A stretch of DNA of 10,223 nt from VRUE01 sp035318745 (GTDB lineage Bacteria; Actinomycetota; Thermoleophilia; Solirubrobacterales; 70-9): contig DATHEA010000011.1 in the NCBI GenBank assembly GCA_035318745.1, forward strand, positions 1 to 10,223. The letters are read 5' to 3'. This document shows positions 1-6,234 of this stretch, piece after piece. Position numbers and translations under genes: made by a program. Positions within the stretch are counted from its first letter, which is position 1. Each line of letters begins with the position of its first letter. The notes below the pieces were generated by a model. It did not search any database and was not told the origin of the DNA. It saw only the letters and a program-made list of their open reading frames with translations.

Positions 1-690
1 CTCGAGCACCGTGCCGTCTGCCCGAACCACGAAGACGGCTGGCACTACGGTAATTCCGTACTTGCGGGCAAGGTCGGGGCGCTCGCGCACGTCGAGCTTG
101 ACGAGCGGGTCGGGCTCGCCGGTGAGGCGCCGTTCCCACTCCTTGCACTCTCCGCAAAGCGGGTGGGAGAACTCGACGAAGGCGCGGCTGTGGCCATTGA
201 GGACGCCGAGGTCCGCAGGCTCGATGCGGCCCTGGCGCTGCGGTGAGATGCCGCGCAGGCGGGCGCTCACCCTGTAGATCTCGCAGCCGGCGCAGAAGCC
301 GCTCGTCGCGGCCAGCAGCGCCAGGGAAGCAACGACCGCGGCAAGCACCGTGCCGGCCGTCGGCGAGCCCAGCCACCAGGCGAGCGCTGCGGCGGTGAGG
401 AAGGCAAAGCCGATCGCGTTGGCCAGCCGAGGCGGGCGCGAGTCCTCGAGCTCCCCCTCGCCGAAGCGAGGCTGGATCAGCTCGAAATAAGCGAGGCAGG
501 TAAGGCAGAACCGTCGTCCCAAGGTCAGTCCGATCAGCAATTGGGCACCCATCAGCACCCAAAGCAGTGGCCATCCGAAGAGGGCACCCGCCAGCGCCAC
601 GATTCCCACCACGGCCTGGTTGAAGCGGGGGGCGCGAGAATCGATGACTTCAGTGTCGCGCCAGGGGTCCGCTGTGCGCGGCTTGGCCAT
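1..690 (-). CDS. DUF4395 membrane domain fused to thioredoxin-like domain (3' end outside window)
   Basis: The reading frame is open from an ATG at 690 to the window edge, giving 230 residues; the C-terminus is missing. Residues 16-140 match the DUF4395 pattern: an N-terminal IDSRAPRFNQAVV motif, hydrophobic segments near 27-58, 92-108 and 112-131, and cysteine pairs C62/C65 (FCLTC) and C133/C136 (FCAGC). From about residue 160 a thioredoxin-like fold begins, with a CxxC at C179/C182 (LCGEC) and a probable cis-proline at P217 in VVPAVFVV. Known for the families: DUF4395 has no established function, and thioredoxin CxxC pairs exchange thiols and disulfides. Inference: a membrane-anchored redox protein. 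On the minus strand only a short GGAG lies 2 nt before the ATG, so a leaderless start is possible. The family call is firm; the function is open. Confidence 0.85.
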   Translation of the reverse strand, partial: MAKPRTADPWRDTEVIDSRAPRFNQAVVGIVALAGALFGWPLLWVLMGAQLLIGLTLGRRFCLTCLAYFELIQPRFGEGELEDSRPPRLANAIGFAFLTAAALAWWLGSPTAGTVLAAVVASLALLAATSGFCAGCEIYRVSARLRGISPQRQGRIEPADLGVLNGHSRAFVEFSHPLCGECKEWERRLTGEPDPLVKLDVRERPDLARKYGITVVPAVFVVRADGTVLE

Positions 691-702
691 AGCTCCAGTG
701 TA
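691..702 (-). promoter_or_regulatory. Possible leaderless -10 element for the DUF4395 gene
   Basis: On the minus strand TACACT (702-697) fits the actinobacterial -10 pattern TANNNT and lies exactly 6 nt before the ATG at 690. That spacing would place the transcript start at or next to the start codon. No convincing -35 box is visible. TANNNT is common by chance, so this is tentative. Confidence 0.3.
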
Positions 703-738
703 GGAAGGGGATGCGCCGGGCCCGGGCGCTGCAGTCAG

Positions 739-834
739 GTTTTTGCCGGAACCCCCGACGGCCGGGAGGTCCTTGCCTACGCCCTGCGCCGCACGCCCGA
801 GCCCGAGGATGCGGCCGACGTGGTGGCCGAGACC
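739..834 (+). pseudogene. Remnant of an ECF (sigma-70 family) sigma factor, region 2 only
   Basis: This frame encodes REVLAYALRRTPEPEDAADV followed by VAET. That is the conserved N-terminal core of many actinobacterial ECF sigma factors (region 2, usually continuing ETF.VAWRR). Here the homology stops at ETSSQ and the frame runs straight into a different protein. The rest of region 2, region 4 and a credible start are absent; an intact ECF sigma factor is about 160-200 residues. The fragment cannot act as a sigma factor. It is best explained by a deletion that removed most of the sigma gene and the beginning of its downstream partner. The family call rests on motif recognition only. Confidence 0.6.
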
Positions 835-1554
835 TCTTCACAGGTCAGCCAGCGATCGCCCCGCGGGAGCCGGCGCTACGGTCGTTATGCCCTGGCGCTG
901 ATTGGTACTGCGACTGCACTCGCTGTCGGGCTCCTCGTCTTCGACGGCAGCGGCAGCGGACCGACCCCCCAGCCGGCTTTCGCTGCGGCCGCGGTCAAGG
1001 TCGCCGAAGCCAACCCCCGGCTGCTCGTCACCGCACCCGGCTGCTCGATAAAGGACGCCTATGGCTTCGAAGTCGACAGCGGCTCAATGGTCTTCGGCAA
1101 CGGCACCTACCACCTCACCCTCAACTGGTACCCAGCGCGCTTCTACCGCAGCTTCATCCGCGATCGCCGGAAGGTCAGCGTTGTTGTCCACTCCACCATC
1201 CTTGGACACAGGGCGACGACCGTTCGCTACCACCGGAGCGGCGTCAACGAACCCGGCTTGGATTACGAGACACTTTTCTCCCCTTGGGGCGAAGTGGCAG
1301 TTGGGATTCGCGGCATCGTTGCCAGTAACCAGCAGCGATGGCTTCATGGCAGCACGGGAAGCCGTCGATGGATTGGGCAGCGCCCGCCACTGGCCGGTGC
1401 TGATCTTGATGGTCCATGAAAAGGGCTGGAAGGGGACCCAACTACCGCCACATGGCAACGGCTGGGCTTCGACCATTCTCGAATTGGCCAGGGAAATCAG
1501 GAGTGGCCGGCCCAACCAGGGATCCGGTATCTACATGGTCACTCGGTACCGTTG
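835..1554 (+). pseudogene. Remnant of a membrane-anchored partner protein encoded next to ECF sigma factors
   Basis: The frame continues from the sigma fragment to a stop at 1417-1419. It has a basic stretch, one membrane segment at about 883-942 (ALALIGTATALAVGLLVF), then an extracytoplasmic part with AFAAAAVKVAEANPRLLVT, LNWYPARFYRSFIRDR and a GHRATTVRYH motif. I recognise this layout from hypothetical proteins encoded directly after ECF sigma factors in Solirubrobacter-like actinobacteria; an anti-sigma role is inferred from position only. Homology leaves the frame near 1325 (after GIRGIVAS) and resumes in the +2 frame as AAREAVDGLGSARHWPVL, resembling the family's C-terminal section; that frame ends at 1553-1555. 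The normal N-terminus is missing. This is a non-functional relic with one deletion at each end and a frameshift. Confidence 0.6.
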
Positions 1555-1558
1555 ACCC

Positions 1559-2329
1559 ATGACCAAGATCGCGCTGCTGCTTGGCTCGACGCTCTTCGCT
1601 TGGCTGCTCAGCGTAGGCCGCATGGCCGGCATGGACGCCGGCCCCGGCACCGACCCCGGCGCGCTTGGCTTTTACCTCACGACCTGGGTCGTGATGATGG
1701 CGGCGATGATGTTCCCCTCGATCGCGCCGATGGTCCTCGCCCACGCGACGGTGGAGCGGGGGCGGGCGGCGAGCGGAAAGGGACAGACCGGCGCGACGGC
1801 CGCGTTCGTCGCCGGCTACCTGGTCTGCTGGACGGCGTTCGGGCTCGGCGCCTATGCGCTGCTGGAACTGGGGCGGGCCCTGCACCTCGGCGTCCTCAGC
1901 TGGGACCGCGGCGGCCCTTACTTCGCTGGCGTGGTGATCCTGGCCGCTGCCGCTTACCAGCTGACCCCGCTCAAGGACGCCTGTTTGTCCAAGTGCCGGG
2001 GGCCGCTCGACTTCGTCCTCGGCCACTGGCGCGACGGACCCGGCGGCTCGCTGCGGATGGGCGTGGAGCATGGCGCCTGGTGCATCGGATGCTGCTGGGC
2101 GCTGATGGCAGTCCTCCTCGCGCTCGGGGCGATGAGCGTCGGCTGGATGGCCTTCGTCGCGGCGCTGATCGCGATCGAGAAGCTGGCGCCGTGGAAGAGC
2201 GCCGCGAACCGCGCGATCGCGGTAACGCTGGTGGCGCTCGGGCTGGCCGTGGCGATCGTCCCCGCGCAGGTGCCGGGGCTGACTGTGCCGACTTCGGCAG
2301 GCAATGGGATGACGATGGAGGCAAGTTGA
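1559..2329 (+). CDS. DUF2182 multi-pass membrane protein (predicted metal-binding)
   Basis: A 256-residue integral membrane protein of the DUF2182 (COG5486-like) family, annotated as predicted metal-binding without a proven substrate. Visible signatures are VVMMAAMMFPSIAPMV (44-59), the YQLTPLKDACLSKC block (133-146) with C142 and C146, HGAWCIGCCWALM (171-183) with C175, C178 and C179, then SVGWMAFVAALIAIEKLAPW (193-212). About six hydrophobic segments span residues 3-20, 36-62, 79-102, 121-137, 174-192 and 196-235. The tail (GNGMTMEAS) is methionine-bearing. The ATG at 1559 is forced, because an in-frame stop lies at 1553-1555. There is no Shine-Dalgarno, but TACCGT ends 6 nt before the ATG, as expected of a leaderless transcript. 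Its stop codon overlaps the next start by one base (TGATG), so the two genes are probably co-translated. Confidence 0.88.
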   Translation: MTKIALLLGSTLFAWLLSVGRMAGMDAGPGTDPGALGFYLTTWVVMMAAMMFPSIAPMVLAHATVERGRAASGKGQTGATAAFVAGYLVCWTAFGLGAYALLELGRALHLGVLSWDRGGPYFAGVVILAAAAYQLTPLKDACLSKCRGPLDFVLGHWRDGPGGSLRMGVEHGAWCIGCCWALMAVLLALGAMSVGWMAFVAALIAIEKLAPWKSAANRAIAVTLVALGLAVAIVPAQVPGLTVPTSAGNGMTMEAS

Positions 2330-3063
2330 TGACGGATCACAGGATCGGCACGCAGGAGGAGTGGCAGGCGGAGCGCGACGAGTTGCTGAAGGAAGAGAAG
2401 GAGCTCACCCGCCGCGGCGACGAGCTGACGAGGAAGAGGCGCGAGATGCCCTGGGTCCCGGTCGAGACGGAATATCGGTTCGAGACCGAGGACGGCACGA
2501 AGACCCTTGCCGATCTCTTCGACGGCCGCTCCCAGCTGCTCGTCTACCACTTCATGTTCGGGCCGCCCTATGAGGCGGGCTGCCCCGTCTGCTCCTCGAT
2601 CGCTGACACCCTCGCTCCGCAGGTCGTCCACCTGAAGGCCAGAGACGCCACCCTGCTGCTCGCCTCTCGCGCGCCGCTCGAGAAGCTCCTCGCCTACAGG
2701 GAGCGGATGGGTTGGGGCATCGACTGGGTCTCCAGCGGCGGCAGCGACTTCAACCGCGACCTCGGCTTCCTGCACACAGAGGAGGAGCTGAAGCCGTTCT
2801 TGGAGGGCGAGATCCCGCCCACCGTCGAGGAGAATGCGCGCTCGTGCGGGACGGACGTCTTGGGATACGTCTCCGAGGGCCCGGGCCTGAGCGTGTACGC
2901 GCTGTCGGACGGGACCGTCTACCGGACCTACGTGTCGACCGCCCGCGGCCTCGAGCCCGCGATGGCCTACTACGGCCTGCTGGACCGGACGCCGAAGGGT
3001 CGCGACGAGAGCGCTACGGAGCCGTTGTGGGTGCGGCGCCACGACGAGTACGAAACGAGCTGA
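2329..3063 (+). CDS. DUF899 family thioredoxin-like protein (copy A)
   Basis: A 244-residue soluble protein of the DUF899 family, which is related to thioredoxin-like proteins and has no established reaction. In order: a charged helical N-terminus (EEWQAERDELLKEEKELTRR) that could form a short coiled coil; KTLADLFDGRSQLLVYHFMF (58-77); a CxxC at C85/C88 (GCPVC); SRAPLEKLLAYRERMGW (113-129); then GTVYRTYVSTARGLEP near the C-terminus. C173 is an additional cysteine. The ATG at 2329 shares one base with the DUF2182 stop, which fixes this start although the frame is open further upstream. Coupling to DUF2182 suggests that a cytoplasmic thiol protein works with that cysteine-bearing membrane protein; this is inference. 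It is a clear paralogue of the copy at 3088-3825. Confidence 0.88.
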   Translation: MTDHRIGTQEEWQAERDELLKEEKELTRRGDELTRKRREMPWVPVETEYRFETEDGTKTLADLFDGRSQLLVYHFMFGPPYEAGCPVCSSIADTLAPQVVHLKARDATLLLASRAPLEKLLAYRERMGWGIDWVSSGGSDFNRDLGFLHTEEELKPFLEGEIPPTVEENARSCGTDVLGYVSEGPGLSVYALSDGTVYRTYVSTARGLEPAMAYYGLLDRTPKGRDESATEPLWVRRHDEYETS

Positions 3064-3087
3064 TGGAGGCGGGGCACCGCTCCCGGC

Positions 3088-3825
3088 TCAGTCCGGATAC
3101 TCATCCTTGCGCCAGGCCCGCGGCTCCTCCGACCTCGGCTTCGGCGTGCGCTCGAGCAGGAAGTTGAAGTAAGGGGCGACGAAGGGGTCGGGCGCCCTCA
3201 CCGTGTAGGTGTGGTAGACGGTCCCGTTCTCGCGCGCGAAGCCGATCCAGCTCGGCGCCTCACGGAGGCCGTCCTTCAGCTCAGCTCCGATCTGCCCCGA
3301 CCACTCCTCTAGCCAGCCCGGCGGGTTGTCGATCATCTCCTTCACCTCGGGGACTTCCTCGGTCTGCTCGGGGGTCATCGCCAGCCCGAAGTCGAAGGGA
3401 AACTCGCTCCCGTAGGTCGAGACGTAGGGGAACTGCCAGCCCATGCGCCGCTTGTAGGCGGCGAGGCGATCGATCGGCGCCCGCGAGAAGCAGATCAGGG
3501 TCACGTCGCGGTGCTGCATATGGATGAGCGTGCCGTCGAGGCCGTCGGCAAGGCTGGTGCAGCCGGGGCAGGCGCCGAGCTCGTAGTCGGGCCCGAACAT
3601 GATGTTGTAGGCGAGGAGCTGCGAGCGCCCGTCGAACAAGTCGGCGAGCGTTTTCCTGCCCTCCTCGGTCTCGAACTCGTACTCCCTCTCCACCGCTACC
3701 CAGGGGAGTTCGAGCCGCTTCTGCCTCACCTCCTCGTTCCGCTCCGCCTGCTCTTTCTCCAGCGTCGCGAGCTCGTCCCGCGCTGCCCGCCACTCCTCTC
3801 GGGTCCCGACCTTATGCTCAGGCAT
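3088..3825 (-). CDS. DUF899 family thioredoxin-like protein (copy B)
   Basis: A 245-residue DUF899 protein, collinear with copy A and sharing GTREEW/GTQEEW at the N-terminus and an identical KTLADLFDGRSQLL block (58-71). Its CxxC is C86/C89 (ACPGC), one residue later than in copy A. SRAPIDRLAAYKRRMGW (114-130) and GTVYHTYTVRAPDPF follow. The middle (150-190) diverges, with a long acidic segment and a tryptophan-rich PPGWLEEW. On the minus strand an RBS, GGAAGGAG (3838-3831), lies 5 nt before the ATG, so the start is well supported. Its stop lies 24 bp from the stop of copy A, with the genes converging. It is transcribed separately from copy A, so the two copies are probably regulated differently. 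The reaction is unknown. Confidence 0.88.
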   Translation of the reverse strand: MPEHKVGTREEWRAARDELATLEKEQAERNEEVRQKRLELPWVAVEREYEFETEEGRKTLADLFDGRSQLLAYNIMFGPDYELGACPGCTSLADGLDGTLIHMQHRDVTLICFSRAPIDRLAAYKRRMGWQFPYVSTYGSEFPFDFGLAMTPEQTEEVPEVKEMIDNPPGWLEEWSGQIGAELKDGLREAPSWIGFARENGTVYHTYTVRAPDPFVAPYFNFLLERTPKPRSEEPRAWRKDEYPD

Positions 3826-3932
3826 CTCATCTCCTTCCGGCTCAACGGAGTCGTTTCCATCGGGACTCTCCTCCCCGAGTCAACGATGGCTAAACACATG
3901 GTTCAACCGATCTGAGAACGCGAGGGTCAGGC

Positions 3933-4553
3933 CTAACCGCGAAGGCGCGGAGCCGAGCCGCCGATCCGTCGCTCCTCGTGGTAGGGGTGATTCAACAGCC
4001 AGCGAGCCGAGCGGCGATCGCCCCGGCATCGCGCCAGCCGCTCCAGCAGTCGCCCGGCGCGCCGATCGGCGCCGTGGGCGGCCAGGTCGGAGTGGCTGAG
4101 AATCCCAATCACGCGGCCTGCCTCGGTCACCGGGAGGCGGCGCACCTGCTCTTCCTCCATCCGCTGTGCGGCTTGATCGAGCGTCTCCCGCGGCGAGGCG
4201 GTCGCCGGCTCGCCCGACCCGCACTCGCCGACCGTCAGCACGTCGGGATCAAGGCCCTGGCCGAGCACGCGGACGACGATGTCGCGATCGGTGATCACGC
4301 CTTTCAAGCGATAGCCGGGGCGGCAGATCGCCAAGACACCGACGTCCTGCTCGGCCAGCCGCTCGGCGGCCTCTGCTACCGGGGCCTCGGTGTCTATCGC
4401 CGCCACCTGCCGGCTCATCGCATCGCGAACCAGGGTGCTCTGCTCGAGGTTCGGCTTGCGCCTGCGGGTCCTCCTGCCTCCCAGTTCCGAGAGCGCAGCC
4501 TGCGCGCGGGCGATGAGTGAACGGTCCCTCTTCTCGGTGCTCTGCATTGCCAT
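3933..4553 (-). CDS. Twin-CBS-domain protein with basic C-terminal tail
   Basis: A 206-residue cytoplasmic protein. Residues 1-36 are charged and arginine-rich. CBS domain 1 covers about 41-98 (VRDAMSR, then LKGVITDRDIVVRVLGQGLD) and CBS domain 2 about 107-160 (RMEEEQVRRLPVTE, then VIGILSHSDLA). CBS pairs (Bateman modules) usually bind adenosine nucleotides or S-adenosylmethionine and control a partner; no enzymatic domain is attached here. After CBS2 a 46-residue tail rich in Arg and Trp (RRSARWLLNHPYHEERR) extends past the usual end of small CBS proteins. The ATG at 4553 is chosen because GGAGGGAG (4568-4561 on the minus strand) sits 7 nt before it; a TTG at 4559 would be only 1 nt from that RBS. 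Partner unknown. It transcribes away from the hydrolase unit. Confidence 0.9.
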   Translation of the reverse strand: MAMQSTEKRDRSLIARAQAALSELGGRRTRRRKPNLEQSTLVRDAMSRQVAAIDTEAPVAEAAERLAEQDVGVLAICRPGYRLKGVITDRDIVVRVLGQGLDPDVLTVGECGSGEPATASPRETLDQAAQRMEEEQVRRLPVTEAGRVIGILSHSDLAAHGADRRAGRLLERLARCRGDRRSARWLLNHPYHEERRIGGSAPRLRG

Positions 4554-4617
4554 CTTCAAGCTCCCTCCGGTTGGGTTCCTACGGGGTTAGCTGACGGGCT
4601 CGCGGCCGATACCGCTA

Positions 4618-4635
4618 GGGCCGGATCATCGGCCC
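4618..4635. promoter_or_regulatory. Operator-like palindrome upstream of the CBS gene
   Basis: GGGCCG-GATCAT-CGGCCC is a perfect 6+6 bp inverted repeat with a 6-nt spacer, about 65 bp before the CBS start. A second half-site, GGCCGAT (4604-4610), is complementary to ATCGGCC (4628-4634). The right arm could therefore pair with either partner. It could be a protein-binding site or a leader structure. GC-rich palindromes arise easily in this genome. Confidence 0.35.
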
Positions 4636-4791
4636 ACTCGCCCCAAACTGCTTGGGTCCCCCGTCCGCCGTCGCCTGAGCGAGGCGGCTCGGATTTGGAC
4701 GCTCCACCTGGCAACCCCGATCGCCCAGCCAAGTTGCCCTCCGCGCTGCGTAAAAATGCTCTGATGGGCAGCGGCGAGCAGGACGCCGACA

Positions 4792-4822
4792 TTTTCAGGG
4801 GCGGTTGGAGAGGCCCTGAAAA
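4792..4822. repeat. Inverted repeat TTTTCAGGG-N13-CCCTGAAAA
   Basis: Two perfect 9-bp arms (4792-4800 and 4814-4822) flank a 13-nt spacer. The outer four bases of each arm are A/T, which is rare here. No T-run follows the stem on either strand, so a classical terminator is unlikely. An operator for the divergent genes, about 240 bp from the CBS start and 100 bp before the 62-residue ORF, is the more natural reading. Confidence 0.5.
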
Positions 4823-4919
4823 ACAGGCAGCGCCCAATCACCCATGGACGGGTTCGAGGTCCGAAAGATCAGGGTGGCCCCCTGATGCGAAGGGTGGCTC
4901 CGGGCTGCAGGATCGGGGC

Positions 4920-5108
4920 ATGGCCCAGTCGAGCAAGCGGTCGCCGCGAGGTTCCTGTTCTCGCCGCGCCGGGGATCGGGTACTGCAGGCGCTGGCGGTT
5001 GCCGCGCAAATGGGCCTGCTCTGCCCGCCGGGGATCGACGAGGCAATGCGGCGGGAATTGAGAGTCGAAGAGAAACCCGACCTCCTCGGGGCGAGGAAGA
5101 GACGTTGA
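4920..5108 (+). CDS. Possible small ORF (62 aa) coupled to the amidohydrolase
   Basis: I do not recognise this protein. It would encode 62 residues: a basic N-terminus (SSKRSPRGSCSRRAGDR), a hydrophobic helix-like stretch (VLQALAVAAQMGLL), then a charged end (PPGIDEAMRRELRVEEKPDL). Support: an AGGAT sequence lies 6 nt before the ATG, third codon positions in the middle part are mostly G/C, and its stop (TGA, 5106-5108) overlaps the TTG start of the next gene as TTGA, which is typical of translational coupling. Against it: it is short, has no known motif, and the N-terminal half looks like random GC-rich coding. The frame is open upstream to 4695, so the true start is uncertain. Confidence 0.35.
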   Translation: MAQSSKRSPRGSCSRRAGDRVLQALAVAAQMGLLCPPGIDEAMRRELRVEEKPDLLGARKRR

Positions 5109-6196
5109 CCGTCGACACGCTCGTCGCCGCCGAGCTTGCCGCCCGCGGCGGGGAAATCAGGCCTTTCGACGTCCACGCGCATACCGGTACCGACGTCGAC
5201 GAGACGACTCGCTCGAGCGAGGAGCACTTGCTTGATCTGGAGGCCCTCGAAGGTCGCTCGGTGATCTTCCCGCTCTGTGTAACCAGCGGCTTCGAGGCAG
5301 AGAACCGCCGGGTCATCGAGGAGTGCCGCAGCCATCCCGACCTGCTCGTCCCCTTCGCCCGTCTCGATCCCAGGGTCAGTTCCGCGGGAGATGCCGCCGA
5401 GGCTCTTGCCGCCGGCGCCAGGGGGTTCAAGTTGCATCCGCGTTCTGAGGCGTTCAGGCTCGGCCACCCCAACGTCGAAGCGATTGTGGGCGTCGCCGCT
5501 GAGGCGCGGGTGCCGGTGTTGATCCACGCCGGGATCGGCGTCGGCTCCTTCGGCGCGGGGATCGTGGACCTGGCCGAGCGCCACCGAGGCTGCCCCATCG
5601 TTCTCGCCCACGCGGGCATCTCCGACCTTGCCTGGCTCTGGCGGGTCGTCCCCGACCATCCCAACCTCTTCTTTGACACGGCGTGGATGGTTCCCGCCGA
5701 CCTCCTGGCGCTCTTTGCCCTGGTGCCGCCGGGCCGCATCCTCTATGGCAGCGACGCCCCCTACATGGACATGGCGCTGCTGATGGCGGTGACTCTGCGC
5801 TGCGCCTGCTTCACCGGGCTTTCCGCGGACACTAGAGCCCTCCTCATGGGGGAACAGCTCGAGACCTTGCTCGCCGGTGAGGCGCCCTTCGACGCCGGCC
5901 CGGCCCCCGGCCCGCCCGAGCCCGAGCTCGCCCTCTCTCCCAATGAGAACAGAGTCGTCTCGCTGCTCTCCGGGGCCGGGGGCTGCATGCTCGGTGGGGG
6001 CGACCCGTCGCAGTCGCTCGAGTTGGCGTTGCTTGCCCTGGCTGACGGTCCGGCGACGGGGAGTGGCTCGCAGTCCCTCCTCGCCGAGTTGATCGAGGAA
6101 TCCCGCTCAGCTACCCCGGCCGCGCTCAGGGCGCTTGTTCTCGCCTTGACGCTGGCGGCTACGCCGGGCGTCGGGAGCGAGATCCTGGTCGGCTGA
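5105..6196 (+). CDS. TIM-barrel amidohydrolase family protein (COG2159-like metal-dependent hydrolase) with C-terminal extension
   Basis: A 363-residue cytoplasmic enzyme of the amidohydrolase superfamily (Amidohydro_2/COG2159 type). Metal and catalytic signatures appear in order: H24 and H26 in DVHAHTG, H111 in GARGFKLHP, H141 in VPVLIHAG, H169 in IVLAHAG and D217 in ILYGSDAPY. Members hydrolyse or decarboxylate small organic acids, lactones or amides; the substrate cannot be read from sequence. The barrel ends near residue 258. Residues 260-363 form an extension beginning with a proline-rich linker (PAPGPPEPE), then two helix-like segments (ENRVVSLLSG; LELALLALADG) of unknown function. TTG at 5105 is the only start codon ahead of the HxH motif; AGGA lies 7 nt upstream and the TTGA overlap suggests coupling to the preceding ORF. 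The LAL regulator gene follows after 38 bp. Confidence 0.85.
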   Translation: MTVDTLVAAELAARGGEIRPFDVHAHTGTDVDETTRSSEEHLLDLEALEGRSVIFPLCVTSGFEAENRRVIEECRSHPDLLVPFARLDPRVSSAGDAAEALAAGARGFKLHPRSEAFRLGHPNVEAIVGVAAEARVPVLIHAGIGVGSFGAGIVDLAERHRGCPIVLAHAGISDLAWLWRVVPDHPNLFFDTAWMVPADLLALFALVPPGRILYGSDAPYMDMALLMAVTLRCACFTGLSADTRALLMGEQLETLLAGEAPFDAGPAPGPPEPELALSPNENRVVSLLSGAGGCMLGGGDPSQSLELALLALADGPATGSGSQSLLAELIEESRSATPAALRALVLALTLAATPGVGSEILVG

Positions 6197-6234
6197 GTAT
6201 CAGGGTTCATTGCGTAGGATCGGCCTGAGCACCG

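Larger units (their letters stand above)
4554..4919. other. Gene-free divergent intergenic region
   Basis: No convincing coding frame is visible on either strand. Open frames here are short and have unstructured composition. It separates the CBS gene from the rightward hydrolase unit and must hold the promoters of both. It contains two inverted repeats, listed separately (4618-4635 and 4792-4822), and a short AT-rich patch (taaaaat, 4751-4757) unusual for this GC-rich DNA. I could not place a -35/-10 pair with confidence. Confidence 0.55.

Noticed and set aside
1442..2071. Minus-strand open frame of 209 codons
   Set aside because: It lies antisense to the DUF2182 gene, with arginine- and histidine-rich low-quality composition; the plus frame has recognisable family motifs.
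1552..2328. Upstream extension of the DUF899 copy A frame
   Set aside because: It overlaps the whole DUF2182 gene and encodes an arginine-rich nonsense sequence; the ATG at 2329 matches the family N-terminus.
3064..3087. Shared terminator between the converging DUF899 genes
   Set aside because: GGAGGCG and CGCTCC pair only with a bulge, and there is no T-run; too weak to call.
4554..4559. TTG start for the CBS protein at 4559
   Set aside because: Only 1 nt separates it from the GGAGGGAG RBS; the ATG at 4553 has a normal 7-nt spacing.
4556..4841. Two overlapping minus-strand short frames upstream of the CBS gene
   Set aside because: No motif and no RBS; they run across the CBS gene's RBS and the inverted repeats, so this is better read as intergenic DNA.
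4871..4898. Direct repeat AGGGTGGC (4871 and 4891)
   Set aside because: Two 8-bp copies 20 bp apart in GC-rich DNA are not beyond chance and no third copy is seen.
4795..5739. Minus-strand open frame of 314 codons
   Set aside because: It is antisense to the amidohydrolase, whose metal-binding motifs are all on the plus strand; composition is Ser/Arg/Pro-rich as expected of a GC-rich shadow.
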